NCBI RefSeq assembly: GCF_017377745.1
Contig: NZ_JAFVMG010000003.1
Span: 62,001-126,000, forward strand
Direction: 5' to 3'
Source of the DNA: Acetobacter suratthaniensis
GTDB lineage: Bacteria > Pseudomonadota > Alphaproteobacteria > Acetobacterales > Acetobacteraceae
DNA length: 64,000 bases
In this document: in pieces, positions 1-8,552 of the stretch
Layout: the number at the start of each line of letters is the position of its first letter
Numbering within the stretch: position 1 is the stretch's first letter
Notes under the pieces: model-generated
Told to the model about the DNA's origin: nothing
Seen by the model: only the letters and a program-made list of their open reading frames with translations
Database searches by the model: none
Position numbers and translations under genes: made by a program

Positions 1-627
1 GGCGCGGGTGAAACATCGCCTGCAGGGGCAGCGCCCGCCGCTACCCAGACAGCCGAGGCGGCCCCCACAGCCCCGGCTGGTGCGGTTTCTGGTGCGGCCT
101 CCGGCGCGGCAGATGAGGAAGAAACCGACAACACAGCGCCCGGTTCGGTAGAAGAAGGCGATAGCGCCGCCGCCGGGCAGGCCTCCGCCCAGCCCGGTAA
201 GCCGGATGCGACAGCCCATGCTGCGCCGCCTGCCGCCCAGCCGGTCAAGTCGGCGGAAGAAACGCCTGCCCGTAACACGACGGCCCCAGCTCCCGCAGCC
301 CCTCCAGCGGTTGCGGCCAAGCCGGCGGAAGCGCCTTTGCCCGCACCCGTGGCCGCAGTTCAAGCCAGCAAGGGCGGCAGTGGTGGCTATCAGGTGCAGC
401 TTGCGGCTCTGCAGAGCGATGCCGAAGCCCGCAAGGAATGGAGCCGCCTGAAAACCCGCTACCCGACCCTGTTTGGCACGCGCACACCCTCCATCGTGCG
501 TACGGAGCAGAACAGCGCCGTGTTCTACCGCCTGCGTGTGGCTGGGTTTGAGAGCAGCGCAGACGCCCATACTTTCTGCGCCACGGCGCGGGAGCGCGGG
601 CTGGCCTGCATGGTAGCCCGGCCCTAG
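1..627 (+). CDS. SPOR-domain protein (5' end outside window)
   Basis: The reading frame is open from base 1 and stops at TAG 625-627, so only the C-terminal 208 residues are visible. The first ~120 residues are a low-complexity Ala/Pro/Glu linker. The last ~75 residues form a SPOR domain: it begins around GYQVQLAAL and ends with the repeat half containing FYRLRVAGF and a closing Cys-rich helix. SPOR domains bind denuded glycan strands of septal peptidoglycan, so the protein is probably a membrane-anchored, periplasm-facing cell envelope or division protein; the anchor would lie left of the window. It sits 10 bases before scpA, the usual neighbourhood for such a gene in Alphaproteobacteria, but no nagZ lies between them. 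Identity of the domain is firm; the specific role is inferred. Confidence 0.85.
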   Translation, partial: GAGETSPAGAAPAATQTAEAAPTAPAGAVSGAASGAADEEETDNTAPGSVEEGDSAAAGQASAQPGKPDATAHAAPPAAQPVKSAEETPARNTTAPAPAAPPAVAAKPAEAPLPAPVAAVQASKGGSGGYQVQLAALQSDAEARKEWSRLKTRYPTLFGTRTPSIVRTEQNSAVFYRLRVAGFESSADAHTFCATARERGLACMVARP

Positions 628-637
628 GCGTCAGGCA

Positions 638-1516
638 TTGAGCATACAGGCTGACCCACCCACGGCGGCTGCCGCCGTGGCCGCGCCCACCGGCGCACCC
701 GAAGCAGCGGCTCTTGAGGCCGATACCCTGCCGCGTTCACCCCTGCTGAGACTGGAAGGGTTTGAAGGCCCGCTCGATCTGCTGCTGGATCTGGCGCGGG
801 CGCAAAAGGTGGATCTGGCGCGTATTTCCATTCTGCAACTGGTTGAGCAGTATCTTGCGGTTGTGGAAAGCGCGCGCCGCGTGCGGCTGGAACTGGCGGC
901 GGACTGGCTGGTGATGGCCGCATGGCTCGCCTGGCTGAAATCGCGCCTGTTGCTGCCTCCGGATGATGAACTGGCCGTTGAGGGTGAGGAAGCCGCCGAG
1001 CTTTTACATGAACGCCTGCTTGAACTGGCCTGCATGGGCCAGCTTGCCCGCTGGCTTGATGCGCGGCCTCAGCTCGGGCGCGACGTTTTTGCCCGTGGCG
1101 AGCCGGAAGATCTGACCGAAATCGACCGCTCCGGTCTGGTGCTGGATGTGCCGCAGTTAATGCGCGCCTATCTGGCGGCCATGCGGCGCACGGCTTCGCG
1201 CAAGGTGTATATGCCACGCACGCTGCGTTTCTGGACGGTGCAGGATGCGCTCAGCCGCTTAACGCGCCTTCTGGGCGAAACGCCGCCGGGCTGGAATGCG
1301 CTTGATGCCTTTCTGCCCGATGTGCTGCCCGAGCAGGAAGGGGGCGATGCCGCTATCAGGCAGCGGCGCGCAGCTCTTGCAGGCACATTGATTGCCGGTC
1401 TGGAACTGGCCAAGACCGGGCGGCTGGAATTGCGGCAGGATGAGACCTTCGGACAAATTCTGCTGCGCTCGCACACAGCCCCGCAGGCCGAAGATCAGGA
1501 CGGAGAAAACTCATGA
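638..1516 (+). CDS. scpA: Segregation and condensation protein A (kleisin)
   Basis: A 292-residue protein with the ScpA N-terminal signature (FEGPLDLLLDL, near residues 39-50) followed by the helical region LVMAAWLAWLKSRLLLP and a C-terminal winged-helix segment (AGLELAKTGRLELRQDETFG). ScpA is the kleisin that bridges the heads of the SMC dimer and recruits ScpB for chromosome compaction. The first ~30 residues are a poorly conserved Ala-rich extension. The start is taken as TTG at 638, since the frame has no ATG before the conserved core; a GTG or later start is possible. The stop overlaps the scpB start by 4 bases (ATGA), indicating translational coupling. Confidence 0.93.
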   Translation: MSIQADPPTAAAAVAAPTGAPEAAALEADTLPRSPLLRLEGFEGPLDLLLDLARAQKVDLARISILQLVEQYLAVVESARRVRLELAADWLVMAAWLAWLKSRLLLPPDDELAVEGEEAAELLHERLLELACMGQLARWLDARPQLGRDVFARGEPEDLTEIDRSGLVLDVPQLMRAYLAAMRRTASRKVYMPRTLRFWTVQDALSRLTRLLGETPPGWNALDAFLPDVLPEQEGGDAAIRQRRAALAGTLIAGLELAKTGRLELRQDETFGQILLRSHTAPQAEDQDGENS

Positions 1517-2301
1517 CACAGCCAGATCTCCCGCGTAAGGCGGAAGAAGATGCCCCGTCCGGTTCTGTTGATGGGGTGCAGGGTGATGAGAGGCAGGCAG
1601 CCCCTGTTGTGCCTGATGATGCCGTGCGTCTGGCCGAAGCCCTGATTTTTGCGGCGTCCGAGCCGGTGAGTGCGCGCAGGCTGGCTGACCTGCTGGAAAG
1701 CCGCCGCCTTATGCCGGATGGGCAGGAGGATCTGGGCGCGTTTGTTGATGCGGTGCTGGCCACCCTTGTCAGGCGCTATGAAGGGCGCGGGGTCAATCCG
1801 GTTGAGGTGGCGGGGGGCTGGCAGTTCCGCACGGCACCAGATCTGGCCGCACAGCTTACGCGCGTGCTCGAACGCCCCCGGCGCCTGCCCCGCGCGGTGA
1901 TGGAAACACTGGCCATTATTGCCTATCACCAGCCCTGCACCCGCACGGATATTGAAGATATTCGCGGTGTCAGTCTGGGCCAGACCGTGCTTGATACGTT
2001 GATTGAAGCCGAGCTGATTGCCCCGCGCGGCCGCAAGGAAGTGCCTGGCCGCCCTGTTCTGTGGGGCACAACGGCTGAGTTCCTGCGCCATTTTGGCCTG
2101 CGTGCGCTCTCTGATCTGCCCAGACGTGAGGAGTTGCTGGTGGATGTGCCGGACATGCGCCAGAGCCAGTCTGAAATTGCGTTTGGCAACCCGGATACGC
2201 AGGAGGAAGGCCCTGAGCTATCCCCGCCATCGGAGGGCGAAACAGCGGCTTTGTCCGGGCCAGAGGCGGAAGAGAGTGTTTCCGGGCCGGAACGGGCGTG
2301 A
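1513..2301 (+). CDS. scpB: Segregation and condensation protein B
   Basis: A 262-residue protein. Residues ~35-190 match ScpB: two tandem winged-helix domains with ALIFAASEPVS at the start, the segment PRAVMETLAIIAYHQPCTRTDIEDIRGV in the middle, and GRPVLWGTT near the end. ScpB dimers bind ScpA and regulate SMC ATPase. Both tails (first ~30 and last ~55 residues) are acidic and low in complexity, making it longer than the ~200 residues usual for the family. It overlaps scpA by 4 bases. A 71-base gap follows before tatB. Confidence 0.93.
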   Translation: MTQPDLPRKAEEDAPSGSVDGVQGDERQAAPVVPDDAVRLAEALIFAASEPVSARRLADLLESRRLMPDGQEDLGAFVDAVLATLVRRYEGRGVNPVEVAGGWQFRTAPDLAAQLTRVLERPRRLPRAVMETLAIIAYHQPCTRTDIEDIRGVSLGQTVLDTLIEAELIAPRGRKEVPGRPVLWGTTAEFLRHFGLRALSDLPRREELLVDVPDMRQSQSEIAFGNPDTQEEGPELSPPSEGETAALSGPEAEESVSGPERA

Positions 2302-2372
2302 TAGACACAGCGGGCCTTTATGTCGTGCGCTGGCTGGCGCGCGGCCTGTGGCGGGTGTGAACGGGGCTGCCG

Positions 2373-3017
2373 ATGTTTGATTTTGCCTGGTCGGAAATTG
2401 CGTTGATCGGTGCCGTGGCCCTGGTGGTGATCGGGCCGAAGGATCTGCCGGTTGCCCTGCGTGGGCTTGCGGGTTTTGTCAAAAAGGCCCGGCGTATGGC
2501 CGGGGAGTTCCAGTCCCATTTTGATGAGATGGTGCGTGAGGCTGATCTGGGCGATGTCAGGGATCAGGTGCGTGACCTGAAGAACCTGAACGTGCGCGGG
2601 CGCATCATCAAGGCGCTGGATGATGATGGCGGGCTGAGCCGCGCCGTCCAGCGTCCGGCCAGCCTGACAGAGTATGCCTTGCCGCCCGGCCCTCGCGCCC
2701 TTGACCGGGGCGGGCCTGCGTCTGTCTCACGCAGCGTTGCCGAAGAGTCTGCCGGGGCGGCCCCGTGGTCTGCTGTGGATCATGGAATACCGGATAGCCT
2801 GCATGCCAGCGTGTCGGATGATGCGGTGGAAGCCGCGCCGCCGGAACTGCCCCCGGGCATCGTGCGCCGGATTCTGAACGAACAGCCGCGCCTGTTGCCG
2901 CCCGCCATCCTGCCTCCTGTGCGGGTTCTGCATGGGCGGCACGTCGTGCGCCCCACACCCCTTGGCGGGGTAACGCGTGGCACGGAACCATCATCCAGCG
3001 CGGGCCAGCAGGCATGA
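2373..3017 (+). CDS. tatB: Sec-independent translocase protein TatB
   Basis: A 214-residue protein with the short N-terminal membrane helix, hinge motif (VVIGPKDLP) and following amphipathic helix (LRGLAGFVKKARRM) of the TatA/B family. The length, the acidic segment after the amphipathic helix and the position directly before tatC favour TatB over TatA. TatB and TatC form the receptor for twin-arginine signal peptides. The C-terminal ~120 residues are Pro/Ala-rich and probably disordered. The stop overlaps the tatC start by 4 bases. No tatA precedes it here, although tatA-tatB-tatC is a common order. Confidence 0.9.
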   Translation: MFDFAWSEIALIGAVALVVIGPKDLPVALRGLAGFVKKARRMAGEFQSHFDEMVREADLGDVRDQVRDLKNLNVRGRIIKALDDDGGLSRAVQRPASLTEYALPPGPRALDRGGPASVSRSVAEESAGAAPWSAVDHGIPDSLHASVSDDAVEAAPPELPPGIVRRILNEQPRLLPPAILPPVRVLHGRHVVRPTPLGGVTRGTEPSSSAGQQA

Positions 3018-3862
3018 CCGACAAAACCTTCGAAACCAGCCAGAGCGACGATACGAGCCATGATCCGATTAATGATCGGCCCATGTCTCTGGTTGAGCAC
3101 CTGCTGGAACTGCGGCGCAGGCTGCTTTGGGCGGGGCTGACCTTCATCCTGTGTTTTGCGCTGTGTTACCATTACGCTGAAAACATCTACCTGTTTCTGG
3201 CCCGCCCTCTGGGTGAGATCATGCGCCAGCAGGGTGAGCAGCCGCATCTGATCTATACGGCGCTGTACGAGGCATTTTTTACGTATATCCGCGTGGCGTT
3301 GTTCGGGGCGATGTTCCTGTCCTTTCCCATGATTGCCATTCAGGCGTGGATATTCATCGCGCCCGGTCTGTACCGTTCTGAAAAACGGGCATTTGCTCCG
3401 TTTCTGGTGGCAACACCGGTGCTGTTCCTGACAGGGGCGGCGCTGGCGTATTACTTTATCTTTCCCATTGCGTGGCGGTTTTTTCTGTCGTTTCAGACGC
3501 CGGGCGCTACAGGGGGGGTGCAGATCGAACTTCAGGCCAAAGTGTCGGAATATCTGGCGTTGGTCATGAAGCTGATCATGGCTTTTGGCGTGGCATTCGA
3601 GCTGCCGGTGGTGTTGACGCTGCTGGCACGCGCAGGCATTGTCACCGCCGCCATGCTCCGGCGGTTCCGCCGCTATGCGATCGTGGGCGCCTTTGTGGTG
3701 GCGGCCATTGTCATGCCGCCTGATGTTATTACCCAGATTGGCCTCGCGGTGCCGCTCGTGCTGCTGTACGAGGTTTCCATTCTGTGCGCCCGGATGGTCG
3801 AGCCCGCATGGGCCACGCGCCGGAGCGCAAACGAGACCAACTCCCAGCAGGAAAGTTCCTGA
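3014..3862 (+). CDS. tatC: Sec-independent translocase protein TatC
   Basis: A 282-residue polytopic membrane protein with the TatC signature near the N-terminus (SLVEHLLELRRRL, with the conserved Glu-Leu-Arg) and about six hydrophobic segments. The last cytoplasmic stretch ends in polar residues. TatC binds the twin-arginine motif of folded substrates and nucleates the translocase with TatB. The residues before the conserved MSLVEHL (about 24) are polar and probably cytoplasmic. It is translationally coupled to tatB by a 4-base overlap, and serS begins 3 bases after its stop, so the three genes are likely one transcript. Confidence 0.95.
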   Translation: MTDKTFETSQSDDTSHDPINDRPMSLVEHLLELRRRLLWAGLTFILCFALCYHYAENIYLFLARPLGEIMRQQGEQPHLIYTALYEAFFTYIRVALFGAMFLSFPMIAIQAWIFIAPGLYRSEKRAFAPFLVATPVLFLTGAALAYYFIFPIAWRFFLSFQTPGATGGVQIELQAKVSEYLALVMKLIMAFGVAFELPVVLTLLARAGIVTAAMLRRFRRYAIVGAFVVAAIVMPPDVITQIGLAVPLVLLYEVSILCARMVEPAWATRRSANETNSQQESS

Positions 3863-3865
3863 CCC

Positions 3866-5137
3866 ATGCACGATATCCGCAGTCTGCGGGCAGACCCCGC
3901 CGCGTTTGATGCCGATCTGGCCCGCCGTGGTCTGGACCCGGTAGCGCAGCAGCTTGTGGCATGGGACGAGGAACGCCGTCAGGCCCAGACCGCCCTGCAG
4001 GAAAAGCAGACCCGCCGCAAGGCGCTGGCCCGTGAAATTGGCGCGCTCAAGCGTACCGGTGCGGACAGTGCCGAGCTGGAAGCCGAAGGTGTAGCCCTGC
4101 GCGCCGATATGGAAGCGCTGGAAGAGGCCGTTGTGGCGCTGGAGCGCAACAGCACGGCCCTTCTGGCCAACCTGCCGAACAGGCTTGATCCCACCGTGCC
4201 TGCCGGTGCGGATGAAAACGCCAATGTGGAACAGCATGTCTGGGGCGACAGGCGTGTTTTCGACTTCACCCCCAAGCAGCATTTCGAGCTGGGTGAAGGG
4301 CTGGGGCTGATGGATTTCGGCACCGCGTCCAAGCTGTCCGGTGCGCGGTTTGTGCTGTTGCGCGGTGCGCTGGCGCGGCTGGAGCGTGCGCTGGGGCAGT
4401 TCATGCTCGATCTGCACACGGCCGAGCATGGTTATACTGAAGTCATGGTGCCGACACTGGTCAATGACGATGCCATGTATGGCACTGACAAGCTGCCCAA
4501 ATTCGCGGATCAGTCTTTCCGTACCGAAGATGGCCGGTGGCTTATTCCTACGGCAGAAGTGCCGCTGACGGCCTCTGTGTCGGGCGATATTCTTGATGGC
4601 GCGGCCCTGCCGCTGCGTCTGACGGCACTCAGCCAGTGTTTCCGTTCCGAGGCTGGGGCCGCAGGGCGCGATGTGCGCGGCATGTTGCGTCAGCACCAGT
4701 TTGAAAAAGTGGAAATGGTGTCCATCACCACGCCAGAGGCCAGCGAGGCCGAGCACGAGCGCATGACCCGCTGTGCGGAAACGGTGCTGGAGCGTCTGGG
4801 TGTTCCCTATCGCCGGATGCTGCTTTGCGCGGGCGATACGGGTTTTGGTGCGGCCCGCACTTATGATCTGGAAGCGTGGCTACCGGGGCAGAATGCCTGG
4901 CGCGAAATCTCGTCCTGCTCCAACACGCGCGACTTTCAGGCCCGCCGCATGAATGCGCGTTTCCGGCCCAAGGCGGGGGAAAGCCCGGTTTTTGTCCATA
5001 CGCTCAATGGCTCCGGCCTGGCGGTTGGCCGGACACTGATTGCCGTGATGGAAAACTACCAGAACGCGGATGGCTCCATCACCATCCCGGAAGCGCTGCG
5101 GCCCTATATGGGCGGCCTTGAGCGGATCGGCGGTTAA
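3866..5137 (+). CDS. serS: Seryl-tRNA synthetase
   Basis: A 423-residue class II aminoacyl-tRNA synthetase. Residues 1-100 are the long antiparallel coiled-coil arm that contacts the extra arm of tRNA-Ser. The catalytic part shows motif 2 ([11 protein letters not shown] followed by [13 protein letters not shown]) and motif 3 ([16 protein letters not shown]), with the expected residues intact. It charges tRNA-Ser in the cytoplasm and is essential. It follows tatC after 3 bases; the tatB-tatC-serS order is frequent in Alphaproteobacteria. Length is normal for the family. Confidence 0.97.
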   Translation: MHDIRSLRADPAAFDADLARRGLDPVAQQLVAWDEERRQAQTALQEKQTRRKALAREIGALKRTGADSAELEAEGVALRADMEALEEAVVALERNSTALLANLPNRLDPTVPAGADENANVEQHVWGDRRVFDFTPKQHFELGEGLGLMDFGTASKLSGARFVLLRGALARLERALGQFMLDLHTAEHGYTEVMVPTLVNDDAMYGTDKLPKFADQSFRTEDGRWLIPTAEVPLTASVSGDILDGAALPLRLTALSQCFRSEAGAAGRDVRGMLRQHQFEKVEMVSITTPEASEAEHERMTRCAETVLERLGVPYRRMLLCAGDTGFGAARTYDLEAWLPGQNAWREISSCSNTRDFQARRMNARFRPKAGESPVFVHTLNGSGLAVGRTLIAVMENYQNADGSITIPEALRPYMGGLERIGG

Positions 5138-5176
5138 GCAGGAACTGCCCCGGAGGCAGGCTGGCGGAGAGCGGGC

Positions 5177-5515
5177 ATGATGGAAAAGCCTTTTGTAATG
5201 CTGACACTGGCTATCGTGTTCGAAATGGTCGGCACAACGTGTCTGGCGGCATCGCAGGGCTTTGCCCGCTGGCTGCCAGCCGCGGGGAGCCTGATCGCGT
5301 ATGGCTTTGCCTTTTACTTTCTGTCCATCCCGCTCAAAACCGTACCTGTGGGTATTCTCTACGCCATATGGGCCGGGGCGGGTGTGGTGCTGAGTGCTAT
5401 CGTCGGTCTGCTGGTGTTCCGCCAGAGCCTTGATATGCCCGCCCTTGCAGGCATTGGCCTGATCGTGGTGGGCGTGCTGGTTATCAACCTGTTTTCACAC
5501 TCGCTGCATCACTAG
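5177..5515 (+). CDS. Small multidrug resistance (SMR) family transporter
   Basis: A 112-residue protein with four hydrophobic helices, the size and layout of the EmrE/SugE family. The membrane-embedded Glu needed for drug/proton antiport is present in helix 1 (FEMVGTT, residue ~16), as is the GILYAIWAGAG segment of helix 3 typical of EmrE-like rather than SugE-like members. It works as an antiparallel or mixed dimer in the inner membrane. A GGCGGAGAG ribosome binding site precedes a double ATG (5177 or 5180). The gene stands 39 bases behind serS and is followed by a weak hairpin. Substrate cannot be told from the sequence. Confidence 0.9.
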   Translation: MMEKPFVMLTLAIVFEMVGTTCLAASQGFARWLPAAGSLIAYGFAFYFLSIPLKTVPVGILYAIWAGAGVVLSAIVGLLVFRQSLDMPALAGIGLIVVGVLVINLFSHSLHH

Positions 5516-5527
5516 CGCGTTTGCGCT

Positions 5528-5544
5528 GGCCAGAGTGGCCTTTT
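5528..5544 (+). terminator. Weak terminator after the SMR gene
   Basis: GGCCA (5528-5532) and TGGCC (5536-5540) form a 5-bp stem with a 3-base loop, followed directly by TTTT. It lies between the convergent SMR gene and the zinc-binding protein gene and overlaps the latter's stop. The short stem makes its strength uncertain. Confidence 0.4.
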
Positions 5545-5773
5545 AGTGATCGTGGCTGTCCATAGCGCCCGGCTGCAGCACGAACAGGCGTGAACAATAG
5601 GGGCAAACAGCCTGATGCCCCCCAATTTTCAGCCATACGCGTGGGTGACCGAGTGCGCCTAGCCCGCCATCGCAGGCAATCTTACGGCTATCGACCAGAA
5701 TGGTTTCGACATGGCCCAGCCGTGGGTGCGGTACGGGGGCGGGGGTGTGTGCAAGGGTGGTCGCCATTGTCAT
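5543..5773 (-). CDS. Zinc-finger (zf-CHCC type) protein
   Basis: A small protein (76 residues from ATG 5773) with the CHCC zinc-binding pattern: Cys in KIACDGG, His in LGHPRVWL, and the pair CPYCSRLFVL. This matches the bacterial relatives of the NDUFS6 accessory subunit of complex I (zf-CHCC family); the bacterial members' role is poorly defined. The frame remains open upstream to 5908, but the extra residues do not look conserved and ATG 5773 or 5767 has an AGGA sequence in front, so the shorter start was chosen. It ends converging on the SMR gene. Confidence 0.78.
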   Translation of the reverse strand: MTMATTLAHTPAPVPHPRLGHVETILVDSRKIACDGGLGALGHPRVWLKIGGHQAVCPYCSRLFVLQPGAMDSHDH

Positions 5774-5841
5774 CCTGCATGGGCTAGAGAATCTGTGGCC
5801 TGTCTGATCGCCAGGCAGGGCTGTGGTGGAGAATGATAGAC

Positions 5842-6978
5842 ATGTCAGGCGGCTTTTTGCACCTCTCCTGTCTTCGCATGCGCGTGAGCAGGAGCGGATT
5901 GTGGGCATTGGCCATGATCTGTGCCGGTATTCTGGGCGGATGTGCGGGGCCGCATCCAGCGGGGTCTGTTGCCTCGGCCCCCATACCTCCGGCGCGGTTT
6001 GCGGCAGCGGGGCGGCTGGTGGCGCCTGATCGTGTGTTCACCCTGTCCGATGGTGCGCAGATACCAGCGCGGGTCTGGCCTGCGCAGGGTGTGCCTCACG
6101 CCCGGTTGCTGGCCCTGCATGGTTTTAACGACAGCCGTGACGCATGGGAGGCCGCAGGCCCCGTGCTGGCAGCGCAGGGCATTACGGTGATAGCGCCGGA
6201 TATACGCGGCTTTGGCGGCACGGCAGAGAGGGGGCTCTGGCCCGGTAGCACAAGGCTTGTAGCTGATCTTGGCGAGGAAATTGCCCTTTTACGGCATGAA
6301 GCGCCGGATGCGCCGCTCTATCTGGCGGGAGAAAGCATGGGCGGGGCTGTCGCCATGCTGTTCATGGCGCAGCCTGCGGCTTCTTCGGTTGCGGGGGCGG
6401 TACTGCTGGCACCGGCCATATGGAACATGGGGCCGGGCGTGCGGGTATCGCTGGCGGTTATGGCGACGCTGTTTCCCGCCCATGAGGTAACAGGGCGAGA
6501 ACTCCCCGGCCATATCGTGGCGGGAGACAGTCTGCCCGCCATGATCCGCCTGTATTATGACCCGCTAACCCTGCATGCCACGCGCTTTGATACCCTCCGT
6601 GGCCTTGTAGGGTTGATGAATGAGGCCGTGCACGCTGCGCCCGGCGTGCGCGGGCCTATCCTGTGCCTGTATGGGGACAGGGATCAAATCGTTCCGCCTG
6701 CTGCTATCGGCCACTTATGGCAGGTCACACGGGGTGTGGTTCGGCGTGATCTGGTGCCGGGGGGCTACCATCTCTTGTTACGCAGCCGGAGTGCGGCACG
6801 GACAGAGGCGGATATTGCGGCATGGATTCTGAACCCGAGCGGGTTTATGCCATCCGGGGGAGAGAGTGCCGCCAGTGCATGGATGGCTGCGGGGTTTGCC
6901 TGGCGGGACAGAGCCGGGCCGGGTGGGGAAGCCTTGCCCTGGTTTCTGCCCGCACGGATTGATACGCTGGCCCGCTAA
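5842..6978 (+). CDS. Alpha/beta-hydrolase lipoprotein (lysophospholipase/monoacylglycerol lipase-like)
   Basis: A serine hydrolase of the Hydrolase_4 type. It shows the oxyanion-hole motif LHGFND, the nucleophile elbow GESMGG, a late catalytic Asp (YGDRDQIVP) and the His in PGGYHLLL. The N-terminus has a lipoprotein signal with lipobox ILGGC, so it is probably anchored to a membrane and faces the periplasm. Starts at 5833, 5842 and 5878 are all in frame; 5842 has GGAG at a suitable distance. Substrate is likely a lysophospholipid or monoglyceride by family resemblance only. It is transcribed alone, with tRNA-Arg downstream. Confidence 0.82.
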   Translation: MSGGFLHLSCLRMRVSRSGLWALAMICAGILGGCAGPHPAGSVASAPIPPARFAAAGRLVAPDRVFTLSDGAQIPARVWPAQGVPHARLLALHGFNDSRDAWEAAGPVLAAQGITVIAPDIRGFGGTAERGLWPGSTRLVADLGEEIALLRHEAPDAPLYLAGESMGGAVAMLFMAQPAASSVAGAVLLAPAIWNMGPGVRVSLAVMATLFPAHEVTGRELPGHIVAGDSLPAMIRLYYDPLTLHATRFDTLRGLVGLMNEAVHAAPGVRGPILCLYGDRDQIVPPAAIGHLWQVTRGVVRRDLVPGGYHLLLRSRSAARTEADIAAWILNPSGFMPSGGESAASAWMAAGFAWRDRAGPGGEALPWFLPARIDTLAR

Positions 6979-7055
6979 CCCAGCCTGTGTGGTGCGCGCC
7001 GTGGTGAAGATAGAGGCTTGGCAACACCCTGCCTTTGGGATAGGAAAATGCGCAC

Positions 7056-7132
7056 GGACCCGTAGCTCAGCTGGATAGAGCGTTGCCCTCCGAAGGCAAA
7101 GGTCACGCGTTCGAATCGCGTCGGGTCCACCA
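7056..7132 (+). tRNA. tRNA-Arg, anticodon CCG
   Basis: Full cloverleaf including encoded CCA. The acceptor stem pairs GGACCCG (7056-7062) with CGGGTCC (7122-7128), followed by discriminator A and CCA (7130-7132). The D-arm contains AGCTCAGCTGGATAGAGC. The anticodon stem TTGCC/GGCAA (7083-7087 and 7095-7099) encloses loop CTCCGAA with anticodon CCG, which reads codon CGG. The T-arm holds GTTCGAATC. A tRNA of this kind can serve as an integration target, but no integrase or repeat of its 3' end was seen nearby. Confidence 0.97.
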
Positions 7133-7225
7133 TCTCCCCATATAGACAAATCATTGTTTCCGCCCCGGCAGGGTATAGGCTCTGCTGTGCTTGTGGTGTG
7201 CCGTCTGACAGTCGTAACGCTTTGA

Positions 7226-7753
7226 GTGGAATGCAATCTGGTGCAAAGTCTGATGATCGGTCTGGAAGTGGCGGCGGGTCTGCTACTGATTTATGCAGCC
7301 CTGTGCGATCTGGCATCGCGCACGATACCGGATGGTATTTCCATAGTGCTACTGTGTGTGGGAGTCGCTTTGCAGAGTTTGCAGGGTGATCTCCCTATCG
7401 CCCTGATGGCGTCAGGTCTGACCTTTGCTGTCTGTAGCGGCCTTTGGTTGCTTGGTTTGCTGGGCGGCGGGGATGTCAAGCTGATGGCAGCTTCCATGCT
7501 GGTGGTGCCAGCCCATAAAACACTCGATTTTGCGGTGCTTGTGCCCCTGAGTGGGGGTGTGTTGGCTCTTTTTTACCTGTTTTTGGGCTGTATTGTGCGT
7601 GCGCCGGGCTACAGGAGGGGGCGGTTCCCTCTCTGGTATCGTGCCGTGCTGGCCGAACGCTGGCGCATTGCCCGGCGTGGGCCGCTACCGTATGGGGTTG
7701 CTATTACGGCCTCAGCCATGGCGCTCTTTTTTACTCGGGTTTTTGCCGTCTAG
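7226..7753 (+). CDS. Prepilin peptidase (CpaA-like, A24 family)
   Basis: A 175-residue membrane protein with the two catalytic aspartates of the type IV prepilin peptidase family: Asp in CDLASRTIPD (residue ~28) and Asp in GGGDVKL (residue ~83, the GxGD motif). It lacks the N-terminal methyltransferase domain of PilD, as in CpaA/TadV peptidases that process Flp/Tad pilins. No pilin or tad genes are seen in this window, so its substrate must be encoded elsewhere. A start at ATG 7253 (before IGLEVAAGLL) is also possible. It lies behind tRNA-Arg and converges on the kinase-like gene. Confidence 0.85.
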   Translation: MECNLVQSLMIGLEVAAGLLLIYAALCDLASRTIPDGISIVLLCVGVALQSLQGDLPIALMASGLTFAVCSGLWLLGLLGGGDVKLMAASMLVVPAHKTLDFAVLVPLSGGVLALFYLFLGCIVRAPGYRRGRFPLWYRAVLAERWRIARRGPLPYGVAITASAMALFFTRVFAV

Positions 7754-7766
7754 TTTCCCGCGCGGC

Positions 7767-8552
7767 TCATGTTGTGACCTGGGACAATGTGTTGGACTGA
7801 AGTGTTGCCCGCCGCCGTATGAGCAGGGCGTGCAGGGTTTTATGGCGGTGTACATACCGCCTGACAGTATTCAGTACTATCCGGCTTACGGTGGGGTAGT
7901 CTTGCCGTGCATCGATTGTCTCCATTGGAGCCCCATTAAAATGGAGCCTGCGGGTTTTTTCTATCTTGCAGGCCAGCAGGGCGGGGTCATGATCGGGTTT
8001 GCGGCTGATGGCCGTTCCGACGTCTACATCCAGAAAAATAATAACGGTTGGATGGATGGCGGCCATGTAATCGTACAGCCATTTTTCAATGCGGGCTAAC
8101 CAGCGGATAAAACGGTTATCCGTTTTGGCGGCAGATAGACCCGGCCCATCGCACCAGCCCGGTGTTTCAGCCTGCGGGTAACGGTCAGTTACCACCAGCG
8201 TGCCATGGCTGCGGGCCAGCATGGCTTTTTGGAAGCGGTAAAAGCGGAGCAGGGAAAAACAAAAGACAACCAGAGCGGTTGCGACTCCCGGTATGTTCTC
8301 GTCCGGGGTGCGGGTTTTCTGCGCCTTGGTGGAGAGCATTGTTGCAAGGCGTGGGCCAATGAGTGGCCACTGGCGGATTCTGCGCCCCAGATCGCCCGAG
8401 CCTAGTCCAAGGTAACAGAAAGCCGTTTGATGATCCTGCCCCAACTGGTGGGCCAGTGCCCGTGTCAGGGTTGATTTACCTGCGCCATCGCATCCGATCA
8501 GGGCGATGAGGGGAGCCTGACGGGAGTGCGGATAAAAAGCATTGTCCAGCAT
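7767..8552 (-). CDS. Thymidylate-kinase-like P-loop NTPase
   Basis: A 261-residue protein with an intact Walker A motif (GCDGAGKST, residues ~19-27) and a TDRYP segment resembling the DR(Y/F) motif of thymidylate kinases. It also has a VIIFLDVDV strand where the family has its LID-adjacent core. It is longer than Tmk (~210 residues) and the C-terminal Arg-rich part (HRHKTLHALLIRRR) is not typical, so a role in dTMP phosphorylation is doubtful. Related stand-alone kinases are often found with surface polysaccharide genes. The gene is monocistronic, in front of a long AT-rich gap. Fold call is secure; function is unknown. Confidence 0.7.
   Translation of the reverse strand: MLDNAFYPHSRQAPLIALIGCDGAGKSTLTRALAHQLGQDHQTAFCYLGLGSGDLGRRIRQWPLIGPRLATMLSTKAQKTRTPDENIPGVATALVVFCFSLLRFYRFQKAMLARSHGTLVVTDRYPQAETPGWCDGPGLSAAKTDNRFIRWLARIEKWLYDYMAAIHPTVIIFLDVDVGTAISRKPDHDPALLACKIEKTRRLHFNGAPMETIDARQDYPTVSRIVLNTVRRYVHRHKTLHALLIRRRATLQSNTLSQVTT

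Noticed and set aside
2780..4756. A very long minus-strand open frame (658 codons) opposite tatB, tatC and serS
   Set aside because: The plus strand encodes recognisable conserved proteins here; the minus-strand translation has no known motifs and arises from GC-rich codon bias in the opposite frame.
7056..7132. tRNA-Arg as an attachment site for an integrated element
   Set aside because: No integrase, no direct repeat of the tRNA 3' end and no foreign-looking genes beside it.
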